Assembly (NCBI RefSeq): GCF_030247185.1
Contig: NC_080572.1
Span: 40,029,383 to 40,093,382 of the forward strand
Direction of reading: 5' to 3'
DNA length: 64,000 nucleotides
From: Malaya genurostris
Lineage: Eukaryota > Arthropoda > Insecta > Diptera > Culicidae
The notes under the pieces: generated by a model
The model's input: only the letters and a program-made list of their open reading frames with translations
Database searches by the model: none
What the model was told of the DNA's origin: nothing
Position numbers and translations under genes: made by a program
Shown: piece by piece, positions 11,401 to 23,200 of the stretch
How positions within the stretch are numbered: the stretch's first letter is position 1
Layout of the letters: the number at the start of each line of letters is the position of its first letter

Positions 11401-12539
11401 AAAAAAGTTTAATTATGGAAATCTAAAAATCCGATGTCGATCTTTTAAAAAATTTTATTATCGCGAAGTTTCATGAATTTTTTTAGACAATTTTTTTCCT
11501 TAGTTTTGCGATTGTTTAATGCGTATTTACAAAGTTATTTTGAATTTTTGTGCCATTTTCCTATGCGAAACGTTTCTCCCGCATTTGAAAATACTTGAAT
11601 GTTATCTAACTATCATTAATAGATTCTAATTCCTTGAGTTGATATGACATTATCGAGTAAAGTCGAGCTGATGAAAAACGAAGCTTTTGTTCGGAGCTCC
11701 GGAGTCCTCAAGTGTTATATATCGTTCGACTCAGCTGGACGAGATCGGAAAACGTCCTTTCAAAGATTTTTCTTTCTGTTCAATTTTCTCGGAAGTGGCA
11801 GAAACGATTTTAATGGTTGAGAATTGTTTGAAAGCTAAGCTTGAGTTGCAAATCAAGTTCGAAGATTAATTGGCTGTCATTTCCGGCTCCGGAATGGGTC
11901 AAGTGACATAATTGACAAAACTCATTTATTTTATTCCCCTCAATTTTTTAGAGATGGCTAAACTGGTTTTTACAAGCTTAGTTCGTTTGAATGCTATTAT
12001 TCAGACGTGGGACAGCACCTGAGCGAAAAGAAACATGCCACCCATTTCTTGGGAGTCCAGAGAGCAATTCTCTTGGAGAGAAACAACTTGAAGCCTATTT
12101 ACTTTGATTACAGAATGGTATTGAAATCATTTACATGTTTCATTAAACCCTCTTTAGGTGGATTAAGAAAAGGATTTGAAGTATAAAATCAGAGACATTT
12201 GGTTCCATCAGCATAAGAAGATTAAAAATTTAAATTTCAACAGATTAGTCAATTCAATTGTATCCAATTCTCCTATATTTAAACGGAATCATATGCGTTA
12301 TGTTTATCGAATCAAAGTGAATATCGACAGTTTGATCTTGGAATAGCATTATGACGAATTGTACAATTGTCATTTACTAATTCACAAAAAAAAACTGAGG
12401 AATCTGCCTATCACAACCTGGAATCAAACTGAAACGAAAGCGAAATGAACAATACACGGGATCAGAGAATAGAATTCACTCCGCATTGGACGAGGAAATC
12501 ATTTCTGGTAATTATAGTTGCATTTAGTGTAATTCATTA
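11401..12539. other. No gene recognised
   Basis: AT-rich, no family resemblance seen on either strand. Confidence 0.45.
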
Positions 12540-13100
12540 ATTGCTAGCCATTTATTCCCGAGAATTTCTGCAAGCACAGACGCTGACATGACCTCACCGA
12601 ATTGCCGAGATAATCACCGTTGCGGCGGTATGTCAGGCTTCGTCCACTTTGCCTTCCAGGAAAAGTATCAAGACGATAATTAGTGTGCACGGTCGCTTTC
12701 GTCCGTTTAATTAACCGCCTCGGAGCACACGAGCCCCTAGTCGCCCCCGTTTAGGGGTTGAGCACACGCACTACACAAACCTAAACACTACACAATACTG
12801 GACGGATCTTCCACCGAGGATTCCAACGGAAATGTGTATATCAACGTAACATAGAGGACTGAAATTTCTGCGGAACCCAGTCGGGAAGGAGCGCGGGCCA
12901 CTGGGAATACGATTTTCACCCGTTTGGTCGGTCAGGAGAGAAAAATGTTACCACAATTTATGACCACTGAGAAGGTGAGGCACGAAATGAACCGTTTTTT
13001 GTCGTATGCCACTAGAAATTCCGACGAAAAATGAAGAGAATTTTACGACCATAATTCAACCGAACTTGTTCGGGGAGGCTCGACGTTTGCATTTTCTCGA
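12540..13100. other. GC-richer, apparently single-copy stretch
   Basis: Composition rises relative to both sides and none of the window's repeat families occurs here. No credible exon, splice pair or long frame was found. A regulatory region of the host gene is one possibility, but the sequence alone does not show this. Confidence 0.3.
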
Positions 13101-13189
13101 TAGAATATGGCAAGCCCCATAAGGTGGTTACATAAGCCTCGAGAAAATCCATTTGAACTTTTTTATTTCATTTCAATTGCAAAGTTATC

Positions 13190-13640
13190 AATCAGAGTGA
13201 TTCTAACTGATAAAACCTGTTTCAATCCACCTAGTGGTATAAAGATGCTTTTCTCATATGACTCATAACAACATAAATATTACTGTGGAATTTACAAAAA
13301 CAACTGTTCATTGAATAGAAATAGGGAAGTTAGTTCGAACTTGATCTAACAAAATCTATAAATCTTGTTTACCCTGTAGTTCCGGAACCGGAAGTAGTAT
13401 CTACAACAAATTTAGGAATTCCATGTGATACTGTACAACTTTTCCTTTGAACCTACAAGTTTGTGAAAATTGATTTGGCCATTTTGAAGAAAAGTGAGTG
13501 AGATCCTTTTTCCAGTTTTTGATCACTATTTAGAATACTTCCGAACCCGGATTCAGATGACCGGAATAGTTTTTCAGCAACAAATATGACCTACAAATTG
13601 AGACAGTTTTGAACCTAGTTGAACATAGACTTACTATCGC
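13190..13640 (+). repeat. Repeat family M, degraded copy
   Basis: Begins with the family border CCACCTAGTGGTATAAAGATG and carries internal blocks with GTTCCGGAACCGGAAGTAG and TTTGTGAAAATTGATTTGGCC. Family M is the dominant repeat of the window. Confidence 0.65.
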
Positions 13641-14039
13641 ATGCTCAATTTCGATTAAACCAATTAAACGAAATCTAAGCAACGAAGCGAACCTGCGCTT
13701 CCGCTACTTTTGCATATGTAAGTCAAGCTAAACAGCATGAATCAGCAGCATAAAACATGTAGTAAGTTTATTATTGTTATTGTTGTAATTGACATCACTA
13801 CATCACCGGAATGGTATTGCTGCTTGAAATTCCGATATGATGAAAAAAATAATAATTTTTGCGATTTTTTCTTCAGAATTGTTGTTCAACAAAACAAACT
13901 CAAATGTTTCGCATGATAAAAAGCATCATTCGAACAACATTTTGTAGCTTTGTTCGTGAAAAAATATTGAGAAATAAGTCGGTGAAGAGGTATTTTTGAG
14001 GACGCTTCTTAAAAATCAGTATCAGAAGTGAACAAATCA
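13641..14039. other. No gene recognised
   Basis: AT-rich, no family resemblance seen. Confidence 0.4.
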
Positions 14040-14560
14040 AAGCAGCATAGTTAGATTAGAAGTTTTTCTAGACCCCAACGTTCCTGTTTGATATTTTTTA
14101 AATTTTTGGAATTTTTGTGGTTGTTGAAAGTTAAAACTACGATTTTTCACGAAAAAAACCGCCGTTTTGGAGCTGTAAAACCTCCCCAAAGTAACAAACA
14201 ACGAAATGGAAAACGTTGGAGTCTGGCTTTGTTATATGTAGAAAGTGGGCGCAAAATTTTAAAAAATTGGTGCAGTAGTTTTTGAATGACGATGGACACG
14301 GACTTTCAAAACCTGCTTTCGAAAAAAACGCATTCAAAGTTTTTTGTTTGTAAAATAAAAAAAAACAATTTGTTACTCAAGGGAGTCCGTAGGGTCTAAC
14401 ATTTTCAAAAAATCATATTTTTTTTATAATTTGTAATGACGAAACATTTCAAGGATGTTTTGTTATGTTTTTATGTCAATCGAAGCAGAAATCTTGGGCC
14501 TGTGCGCCGAGCTCTTACTTCTTCGCAGTATGAGATAAGCAAAGATAAAGGCCCATACCT
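14040..14560 (-). repeat. Unclassified repeat family K, inverted copy
   Basis: Reverse-oriented relative to 34125-34690: the block with GGAGCTGTAAAACCTCCCC near 14170 and GAAAGCAGGTTTTGAAAG (inverted) near 14315 correspond to the right end of the 34-kb copy. GGGCCTGTGCGCCGAGCTCT at 14500 corresponds to a mid block. Confidence 0.5.
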
Positions 14561-14756
14561 TGCTGATCTCCGATATGCATGAAAATTTCACAGAATATTT
14601 TTGAAATGTTTTACTATTTACTAGTCAATCTAGAAATCTTGGAGAAATTCACAAACAATGAGAGCAAAATGTTCATTTCGACGATTTTTGAACACTACTT
14701 ATGCGACAGAGATCTTAACGAAATCTATTTTTAAATTTGCACTGTAAAACCTTCCC

Positions 14757-15408
14757 CAAAAACCTGTTTTTATCCACCTAGTGGTGTAATGATGCCTTTC
14801 TCATATCAATCATACTATCATATATAATACTGTGGTATTCTTCAAATAATTTTCTTCGATTCTTAAAAGAATAACCGAAATCGGTTTGTTTGACCATCTA
14901 CTGATAAAAACTATCAATTGGAAAACATTTGAGATCGATTTAGAAATTTTTTTAAGTTTTTTCCCCATTTTCAGTGATGGTATACAATTTTTAACCCACT
15001 TTACCCTATCTTTCCGGATCCGGAAGTCGGATCCGCATGAAATTCAGGAATTACGTATGGGACCACAGGACCTTTCATTTGAACCTAAGTTTGTGAAAAT
15101 CGGTCGCGCCATCTATGAGAAAAATTAGAACATATATTTTCTTATTTTTGCACATTTTACCCCATAACTCCCGAGCCGGAAGTCGGATCCAAATGATATT
15201 CAGGAGTCTTTTATAGGACCTCAAGACCTTTCATTTGAATCTAAGTCTGTGAAAATCGATTCAGCCAGCTCTGAGAAAAGTTAGCGCAAAAAAACGTCAC
15301 ACATACGCACATAAACACATAGACATTTTGCGTAGTCGACGAATTGAGTCGAATGGTATATGTTTTTTCACAGTGATTGCATAACCTTTTTATATGAGAA
15401 AGGCAAAA
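14757..15408 (+). repeat. Repeat family M, near-complete copy
   Basis: Runs from CCACCTAGTGGTGTAATGAT to TATGAGAAAGGCAAAAAG. Internal ~130-bp units repeat a block reading 'TTCATTTGAA-CTAAGT-TGTGAAAATCG', each near a CCGGAAGTCGGATCC motif. The border near CAGTGATTGCATAACC is shared with 45080, 48035 and 48770. The ends carry short inverted motifs (GCCTTTCTCATAT and its complement). Confidence 0.8.
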
Positions 15409-15639
15409 AGACAGTAACAGTTGATAGGTCGTATAAAATTTAATACAAATTTGGAAATAATATTGTCATTTATATGTCAACTTTTGTAACAATTTGGTTA
15501 TCAGCTAGGTCCAATCGAGTTATCATTCTGATTATTTTAATTAATTTTGTTTTTATTTACAGGAACGAAAAAACCTCAAATATAAGTTTGTTCTCCCTTA
15601 ATAATCGGGAAGCTTTTGCAATAGCTGTGAAAATCCCCT

Positions 15640-17160
15640 TTTTGAACCGACCCCCGGAGGGCTGAGTGTCATTTACCATTAGAATCAGTTCGTCGAGTAC
15701 GTTAAATTTTTGTGTGTGTGTATGTAACATTTTTGTGCACTCTCTTTCCTCGGAGATGGCTGAACTGGTTTTCATAAACTGAGATTGAAATGAAAGGACT
15801 TGTGGTCCCATACAAAATTCCCGAATATTATTTTAATGTGATATCCGGTTCCGGAGTTACAACTTTTCCAGAAGTTGGCTAAGGTGATTTTAACAAATTC
15901 CAATCCAGATTGCAATGAAAAATCTTAATCCCCATAAAAAACTCCTGAATTTCAGCCTGATTTGATCCCTGGTTACGGAATAACAGGATGATGGAAAAAG
16001 TTTAAGATTAATGAGTGTTTTTTTCAGAAAGTACCATGTGAAGAGTAGCAATTCCTTTAAAATGGATTAACAATTTCCATAACTTGTGGAACTTACTGCC
16101 AGATGATCAAATAATCTCGATTTTGTTAATCTGGGGCTTCGGTTTCAAATAAAAGGTCCCACGTATTTCTGGTTTTGGAGTTACATTGTAACATGCAAAA
16201 AAAAATAAATTAAAATATGTGCACTAACTTTTCTCGGAGATGGCTGAACCGATTCTCCCAAACTTAGTTTCAAATGAAAAGTCGTGAAACCCCATTAAAA
16301 TGATTCAATTTCATCTTGATCCGGCTTTCGTCTTCGAAATCAAATCTTTACTTCTCAGGAAGAACCATTTAAGAAGTCTAAAGGAGCAGTAATTTGAAGC
16401 AGGTTTAAAAATTTATACAATGTACATAATCTTCCAGATGACCAAAAATTTTTCGATTTAGTTTCACCGGTTCCCAGTACCTAGTTCTAGAAGCACCGGA
16501 AAGGTTACAAAAAACGAAGAACTCGCCATCTGGAATTTCTCAGAGATGGGGAATCCGATTTCCACAAACTTAGGCACAAATGTGAAGTACTGTACTGTAA
16601 AGATATTTCAAATTTTATGAGCATCGTACTTCCGGTTCCGGTGATGAGTTCTCAAACTTTCAAACCGTTGTGGAGAACGAAGATACAAAGAACGGACAAA
16701 ATTCATTTAAATTGAGCTTGAAAATTAATTCTATTTATGATTCATGTTCGTTGCTGGCTATTAGAACTCACTTTGGCTATCTCCAATCCGGTCATAAGAT
16801 TTTATTTCCAGAAGCACCGGAAACAGTGAGATCATACTCCAAAATGGACCTGACTCACTTTTCTCAAAGATGGTTGAACTGATTTTCACCAACTCAGATT
16901 CAAAGGAAAGGTCTTATGATGCAATATAAATTTGCTGAATTTTATCCGCATCCGACTCTCGGTTCCTGGATAATAGATTGAAAAGTGCTAAAAATGTTGA
17001 ATCCTTGTTCAGAGGGACAGTGCAGAAAACTTCATGAAGAATTCTAAATTGGGCTCATAACTACTCCAATTTGGGAGTTGATTTTGGAAAACTTTTCCGA
17101 GGACCGTAGGACCGTGTGTCATATACCAATCGATTTAGCTTGACAAACTGAGTAAATGGC
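15640..17160 (-). repeat. Repeat family M, long degraded copy
   Basis: Starts with the opposite border (TTTTGAACCGACCCCCGGAG, GAGTGTCATTTACC) and continues through many diverged ~130-bp internal units with TGGCTGAAC-GATTTTC-C-AAACT and CTTCCGGTTCCGG motifs. The far border was not found. Open frames in this stretch are interpreted as chance. Confidence 0.65.
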
Positions 17161-17689
17161 TAAAATGTATGTGCAAAATATGTGTAAGTGCAAAATATGT
17201 GCAAATGTATGTGTGGGCAAAATAAAAAGGCATGGATCTCAGATATGGCTGAATCTAGTTGAAAATGATTAATGAAATTAATTGTTACTTTCCGATTTAT
17301 ATAAACTTATGTCGAAATTTACAGTTCTGTTGGAAATATCTGTAACAATTAACCTATAAAACTAGATATGGTTTCAAATTTGGATACCTTATCGTATTAC
17401 CAATCAAACAAGATTTTAAGAATTTACGGAAATATCCATGTTTTGTATAGTAGATTTTCCGCCATATCTCAATAGTAGGGGTTTAAAACGAAGCACGATG
17501 AAATGATGCTTCGAAACAATATTAGACACCATTTTCAATACAATTCGTTTCTTCAGCATAGTATTTTGGCTAGATTTGTATTTTTCGTTCCTTTTCGATA
17601 GCATAATTATTCTACTGTGACGTGTTGAACCGTATATTGAAAATTCTTCATTATCTTCGAATTCAAAGTGATAACCAATACACCCAAAC
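17161..17689. other. No gene recognised
   Basis: AT-rich stretch between family M and the minisatellite. Nothing identifiable. Confidence 0.4.
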
Positions 17690-17860
17690 CTCCGTTTACG
17701 AACACTTTTTATACGTTACCTCTTTTTACGTAACTCTTTTCACGAACCAAATCCCAAATAACGTAAATTTTTTTACGAACCAAATCCCAAATAACGTAAA
17801 TTTTTTTACGAACCAAATCCCAATTAACGTAAACTTTTTTCACGAACCTACTTCGTAAAA
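17690..17860 (+). repeat. 33-bp minisatellite, left block
   Basis: Tandem units read AACCAAATCCCAAATAACGT followed by AAA, a T-run and ACG (33 bp). About three regular units plus degenerate edges are visible. The same unit in the same orientation recurs at 30480-30660 on the other side of the satellite and BEL insertion. A peptide repeat (QIPNNVNFFTN) arises only because the unit length is divisible by three. Confidence 0.85.
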
Positions 17861-17889
17861 ATAGGTTTTGGCATACATCGAAAGCGATT

Positions 17890-18700
17890 TCCAACTCCAT
17901 GGAAACTACTACAATATGGGTATTTTTGGAACAGGTTTAAAGAGTAGATTCCGGAAAATGATGTTTGAGGTATTTTGGAAATCCAAGATGACGACTTCCG
18001 GTTGATTGATATTCCTCGAAAACCCTTACAAAACGGGTATTTTCGAAACGGAATTTATGAATAGATGTCAGAAAATTATGTTTGAGGTGGTTCTGAAATC
18101 CAAGATGACGACTTCCGGTTTCTTGATATTTCTTGAAAACCCATACAATATGAGTATTTTCGGAACGGAATTGATGAGTAGATGTCGGAAAATGATGTTT
18201 GAGGTGGTTCTGAAATCCAAGATGGCGTCTTCCGGTTGATTGATATTCCTTGAAAACCCTTGCAATATGGGTATTTTCGGAACGGAATTGATGAATAGAT
18301 GTCAGAAAATGATGTTTGAGGTGGTTCTGAAATCCAAGATGGCGACTTCCGGTATCTTGTTATTTCTTGAAAACCCATACAATATGGGTATTTTCGGAAT
18401 GGAATTGTTGAGTAGATGTCGGGAAATGATGTTTGAGGTGGTTCTGAAATCCAAGATGGCGACTTCCGGTTGATTGATATTCCTTGAAAACCTCAACAAT
18501 ATGGGTACTTTTGGAAAGTATTTAATAAACAGATGCCGCAAAACTATGTTTGATGTCGTCTCGAAATCCAATATAACATCCTCCGATTCTTCAATACGCC
18601 TTATAAACCCTTAAAACAAAGAAATTTCAGAAACATATTGGATACCAATAAACGATGTTTGAGCTCGTTTCAAAATTCATTGAGGTGACTTCCGGTAAAG
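17890..18700 (+). repeat. 117-bp satellite array, direct part
   Basis: GATATTCC/GATATTTC-type anchors occur at 18008, 18125, 18242, 18359 and 18476, exactly 117 bp apart. Alternate units share GATTGATATTCC or TCTTG-TATTTC variants, giving a 234-bp higher-order period. Each unit carries CCAAGATGGCGACTTCCGGT or a near match. The last units (18590-18700) are degenerate. Frames open on both strands come from the unit length being 39 codons. Confidence 0.9.
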
Positions 18701-18759
18701 TGTTTTAAAGGAATACCAAGTTCAAGGAAAAATAGCAAAAACTTTCAAAAGATACTAAT

Positions 18760-19286
18760 AAACCGGAAGTCACTGTTTTGCATTTCAAAACCACCTCAAA
18801 TATCATTTTCCGACGTCTACTTTCAAATCTCTTTTCGAAAGTACCTATATTGTAAGGGGTTACAAGAAATATCAACAAACCGGAAGTTACCATCTTGGAT
18901 TTCAGAACCACCTCAAACATCGTTTTCTGATATCTACTCATAATTCCGTTCCGAAAATACCCATATTGTAAAGGTTTTCAAGGAATATCAAGAAACCGGA
19001 AGTTGCCATCTTAAATCTAAGAACCACCTCAATCATTGTTTTCTGACATTTACTTATCAATCCCGTTCCGAAAATACTCATATTGTAAAGGTTTTCAAGG
19101 AATATCAAGAAACCGGAAGTCACCATATTGGATTTCAGAACCACCTCAAACATCGTTTTCTGACATCTACTCATCAATCCCGTTCCGAAAATACCCATAT
19201 TGTTAGGGGTTTTAGGCAATCTCAATAAACCGGAAGCCGCCATCTTGGATTTTGAAACGAGCCCAAACATCATTTTCTTACTCTTT
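18760..19286 (-). repeat. 117-bp satellite array, inverted part
   Basis: The same unit in reverse orientation, with AACCGGAAG anchors at 18878, 18994, 19111 and 19228 (116-117 bp apart). With the direct part it forms a large inverted repeat with a degenerate centre near 18.70-18.76 kb. The array is interrupted at 19286 by the BEL element and resumes at 30427. Confidence 0.9.
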
Positions 19287-19291
19287 ACATC

Positions 19292-19705
19292 TGATGAAAT
19301 CTACAAATTTTCTTCAACTTGCATGCAAGCTACACATCTCTGATTGCTATAAAGGGCTGTTTGGTTGATAAGGCAAGAGTAATCATCCCAACCGATTCAA
19401 CTCCTCCATCTTACCCGATTCGATCTACGGTAGCTCGAAAGCGGGAGTGTAAGTTAGGTAACACTGATTTAGCGCGTTCCCCCTAGTTAGTATGCAAGTG
19501 GTTAGAGAAGGCGGCAGTGGTGATTAATAAAGGAAGCTATATGTCTCACGGAAATAGAACCATTATAAGTAGACTAAAGAAGAGAGTTAAATAAAATAAT
19601 TAATTATAACATTTTCGGGTTGTGCTAAAACCAAAAATAAAGTTAGCATAAATTATTCTGCAAAAAAAGGGAAAGAAATATTCAGTTCTTGCACAATCTC
19701 CCTCA
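19292..19705 (+). repeat. BEL 5' LTR
   Basis: Begins TG and ends CA, 414 bp. It contains AATAAA-like motifs near 19589 and 19636, which may serve polyadenylation. It is the undisrupted reference for the split right LTR. Confidence 0.95.
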
Positions 19706-19711
19706 TAAAAA

Positions 19712-19729
19712 TGGTGCCGTGACCAGGAT
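19712..19729 (+). promoter_or_regulatory. Primer-binding site of the BEL element
   Basis: TGGTGCCGTGACCAGGAT begins six bases after the LTR. It starts with TGG, the complement of a tRNA 3' CCA, as in PBS sequences generally. Which tRNA primes was not resolved. Confidence 0.75.
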
Positions 19730-19924
19730 TTCGGAATCAGGAAAGTGCAAGATGAGGATCGATGAACAATTGGCTTGCTGGTGCTTATGTTTATGCTTGG
19801 AGTTATATTTAAGGACTTGCAGAGCCTTGCGCGAAAGTTGAAGTTCGAAGGATTCATTCTTCAACTGGCGTGGGTACGCCATCGCATATTTGCTACTAGT
19901 TTCAAGGACTGTTCAAGCAGGAAC

Positions 19925-20165
19925 TCGGGTGAGTATCTGTCCATTAAGCAATACAACTGTAGTGAGGTGCTCCTGGGTCTTTTATCTCTCTAAGAATCTA
20001 CTACAATATTTGGATTTCACTGGATTCTGTTAAAACTACCTACTGGATAAAGCTAGACGACTACAGCCGCGGATATTCAGAGCGATTGTGGAGGTGCGAG
20101 AATTCATTCTTGTAATAAATTGCTACAAGGCCTGTCTGTGACAGGTACCAGGTGAGTACCTGTCC
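19925..20165 (+). promoter_or_regulatory. Repeated GGTGAGTA-CTGTCC hairpins in the BEL leader
   Basis: The motif GGTGAGTATCTGTCC (about 19928) recurs as GGTGAGTACCTGTCC (20151-20165). The second lies in a perfect 9-bp inverted repeat, GACAGGTAC (20140-20148) and GTACCTGTC (20156-20164), with a 7-nt loop. The first can form a small ACTC/GAGT hairpin. A third variant lies in the 3' UTR at about 25578. They also look like splice donors (AG|GTGAGT). A packaging, dimerisation or splicing role is inference. Confidence 0.55.
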
Positions 20166-20250
20166 AGTAAAATTCAGTTGTCTCGTGGGTGCTTCGCTTG
20201 TATTTCAATTTCAGAATCCATTTTATTATCTGTGGAAATTTCTCATCAAA

Positions 20251-23200
20251 ATGGCGGAGAAAAAATTGAAGGAAAAGTTGCGCAAACGAGATCAGTTGTT
20301 TGCATCCGTCACCCGTCACGCTAAGTATTTATCGGAGTACAAAGATGGTTCGTTAACTGAGGTCAAGCTTAGATTGAATAAGCTCAACAAAAAATGGGAG
20401 GAATATGAGGAGCTACAGGATATCATAGAGTCTCTGGATGAGACGTCTGAAAAGGAGGATGAAAATGACAGTGCTAGGATAGCGTTCGAAAAATTGTTCT
20501 TCGAAACAAGTGCTGGGCTACAAGGACTTTTAGAAGCGGCTTCCTCATCCGCGAGTGAAACCGACACGTTGATGACGAAAGCAACGTTTGGGCTAAATGC
20601 TGGAATTAGACTTCCACAAATTGTTCTTCCGGAGTTCAGTGGCGATTATAATGATTGGTTAACATTTAGAGACACCTTCGTTGCACTGATTCACGAGGCG
20701 GAAGGATTGACTGCAATTCAAAAATTTCATTATTTGCGATCAGCTCTTAAAGGAGAAGCACTTAAATTGATTGAGACTATAACGTTGACGGCGAACAGTT
20801 ATGAAATTGCTTGGGAAACAGTGAGGAAACGCTACTCCAATGATTATTTATTAAAAAAAAGGCATATGCAGGCTCTGTTGGACTTTCCTAAAATAAAAAA
20901 AGATTCATCAACAGCCATCTTGAGTATTGTAGATGAATTTGAACAACGAACAAAAATTCTACAGCAATTAGGAGAAGAGACTGATCGTTGGGGAGCACTC
21001 CTAGTTCATGTGCTTTGCTCTAAACTTGATGATGCTTCGCTCAAGGCTTGGGAAGATTTCGCAGTTGAATTTCACGACCCCAGTTACGGTCAACTTATTG
21101 ATTTCTTACAACGACGAGTTCGAGTGCTAGAAGCCATCCTAGTTGACATGAGGCAATCACCTGCTTCAGTCACAGCGGATAAAAGAGCAACAGCGCATAG
21201 AACTGCATCGCATTCCGCAACCGAACAGACACATCCTAAGTGCCACTGTTGTGGAGAAACACACTTATTGGTCCGCTGTCCGACCTTTCATCAAATGCCC
21301 GTTGAGGAGAGGTTGAAAATGGTCAACATAAAGCGCTTATGTAGCAATTGTTTCCGGTCGGATCATTGGGTTCGAAATTGTTCCTCTACATATACCTGCA
21401 GGAATTGCGGAAAAAAGCATCACACTATGATCCATCCTGGTTTCACTGCAGCAGGAAATGTGGCCAATGCCGTCACTTTAGAACAAGCTCCATACGGTTC
21501 GGACGAAAGTTACAGATTATTTTCATCTAGCGAACATGATAATTCTGTAGTAGCAAATTCATCGAGTGTTGGTTCAACTTCGAGGCACACCCAGGTATTG
21601 TTATCAACCGTTATAGTGGCTATACCTTCTATGACTGGGAAAAAGGTACTCGTTAGGGCTCTTTTGGATAGTGGATCCCAAATCAACATCTGCAGCGAAC
21701 GCTTATGTCAGATTCTCCAAATGAAGCGTAAGCCCGTAAACATACCAATCTCAGGGGTAGGACAATCTGGTGCACGAGCCAAACATTCTGCGATGATAAC
21801 CGTCGACTCCCGTGTTTCAACGTACTCGCGATGCATGAGTTTTCTAGTGCTTCCATCTGTAACAAGAAACTTGCCGGTAACAAATGTTGACACAAAGGGC
21901 TGGAATATTCCAACGACGGTGCAACTGGCGGATCCCACGTTCAACAAATCGGATAAAATCGATCTGCTTATTGGAGCTGAATGGTTTTATGAATTTTTAG
22001 TATCCGGTGCAACGACTAGAATGAGTCTTGGACCAAACTTACCGATACTAGTCAACACGGTTTTCGGATGGATAGTTTCTGGCAGAACAACAACACGGAG
22101 AGATAAAGAAGTACTTTGTCATTTGGTTTCTGAAGATAGAACCATGGAAATGCTAGAGCAATTTTGGAAAGTTGAAGAGCTCTCTGATCAACCAGCATGG
22201 ACAAAGGAAGAAGCTGATAGCGAGGAGCAGTTCATTAGAACTTACACTCGTTCGCGCGAAGGGCGCTATATAGTCAAATTACCAAAAAGGATAAATTTCA
22301 AATTCATGCTAGGCGATAGTGCAGAATCAGCTTTTCGTCGTTTTCAACACCTGGAAAGACGGTTGCATCGTGACCGTAAGTTGAACGAACAATACGTTAG
22401 CTTCATGGAGGAATATTTAGAATTGGGTCACATGAAAAAGATTATGGAAATAAAAGCGTTCACGGATATTAAGGAAGGACAACGGGAGGGATGCTTTTTA
22501 CCGCATCATCCAGTTGTAAACGAATCCAGCACAACCACTAAAGTTCGAGTGGTTTTCGATGGATCTGCGAGAACGTCTTCCGGATACTCACTAAACGATG
22601 CATTAGCGAAGGGCCCAGTTATACAGGATGAACTTCTCATACTTCTTCTTCGTTTTCGAAAACATCGAGTTGGACTAGTGGCAGATGTCGAAAAAATGTA
22701 TCGGCAGATTTTGGTACATCCGGATGATAGAAAATATCAAAAAATATTTTGGAGATCCGATCCAAATAGGCCGATCGGTATTTATGAGTTACAAACAGTA
22801 ACATATGGGCTCACTCCTTCCTCTTTTCTCGCCACCCGTACGTTACAACAGTTAGCAGAGGACGAAGAAAATTCCTTTCCATCAGCGGCAGGTGCAATCA
22901 AGAAAGATTTCTACGTCGATGATTTTATTAGCGGCGAATCTAGTGTAGAAAAGGCCATCACAATGAGAAGGGAAATGGAACAAGTTATGAAGAACGGAGG
23001 CTTTAAGCTTCGTAAATGGTGTTCTAATTTTTCTCAAGTACTAAGTCAAATACCTACCGAGGAGTTGGGAACTCGCCTCAGCGTTGATTTCAAGATTGAA
23101 TCCGGAGAGCATGTCAAGACCCTAGGCATAACTTGGGAACCATCAACAGATAAATTCAAATTCAACTTTGTTTCGTCTAGTAACCATGCGTCTTGGACTA

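Noticed and set aside
17622..18571. Repetitive proteins on both strands (QIPNNVNFF units; FLENPYNMGIFGTEL units)
   Set aside because: Frames stay open because the satellite units are 33 and 117 bp, both multiples of three. Peptides appear on both strands and have no start or regulatory context.
20152..20250. Upstream GTG start for the BEL polyprotein
   Set aside because: The GTG lies in the leader hairpin motif; the ATG at 20251 has a better context and begins a typical charged N-terminus.
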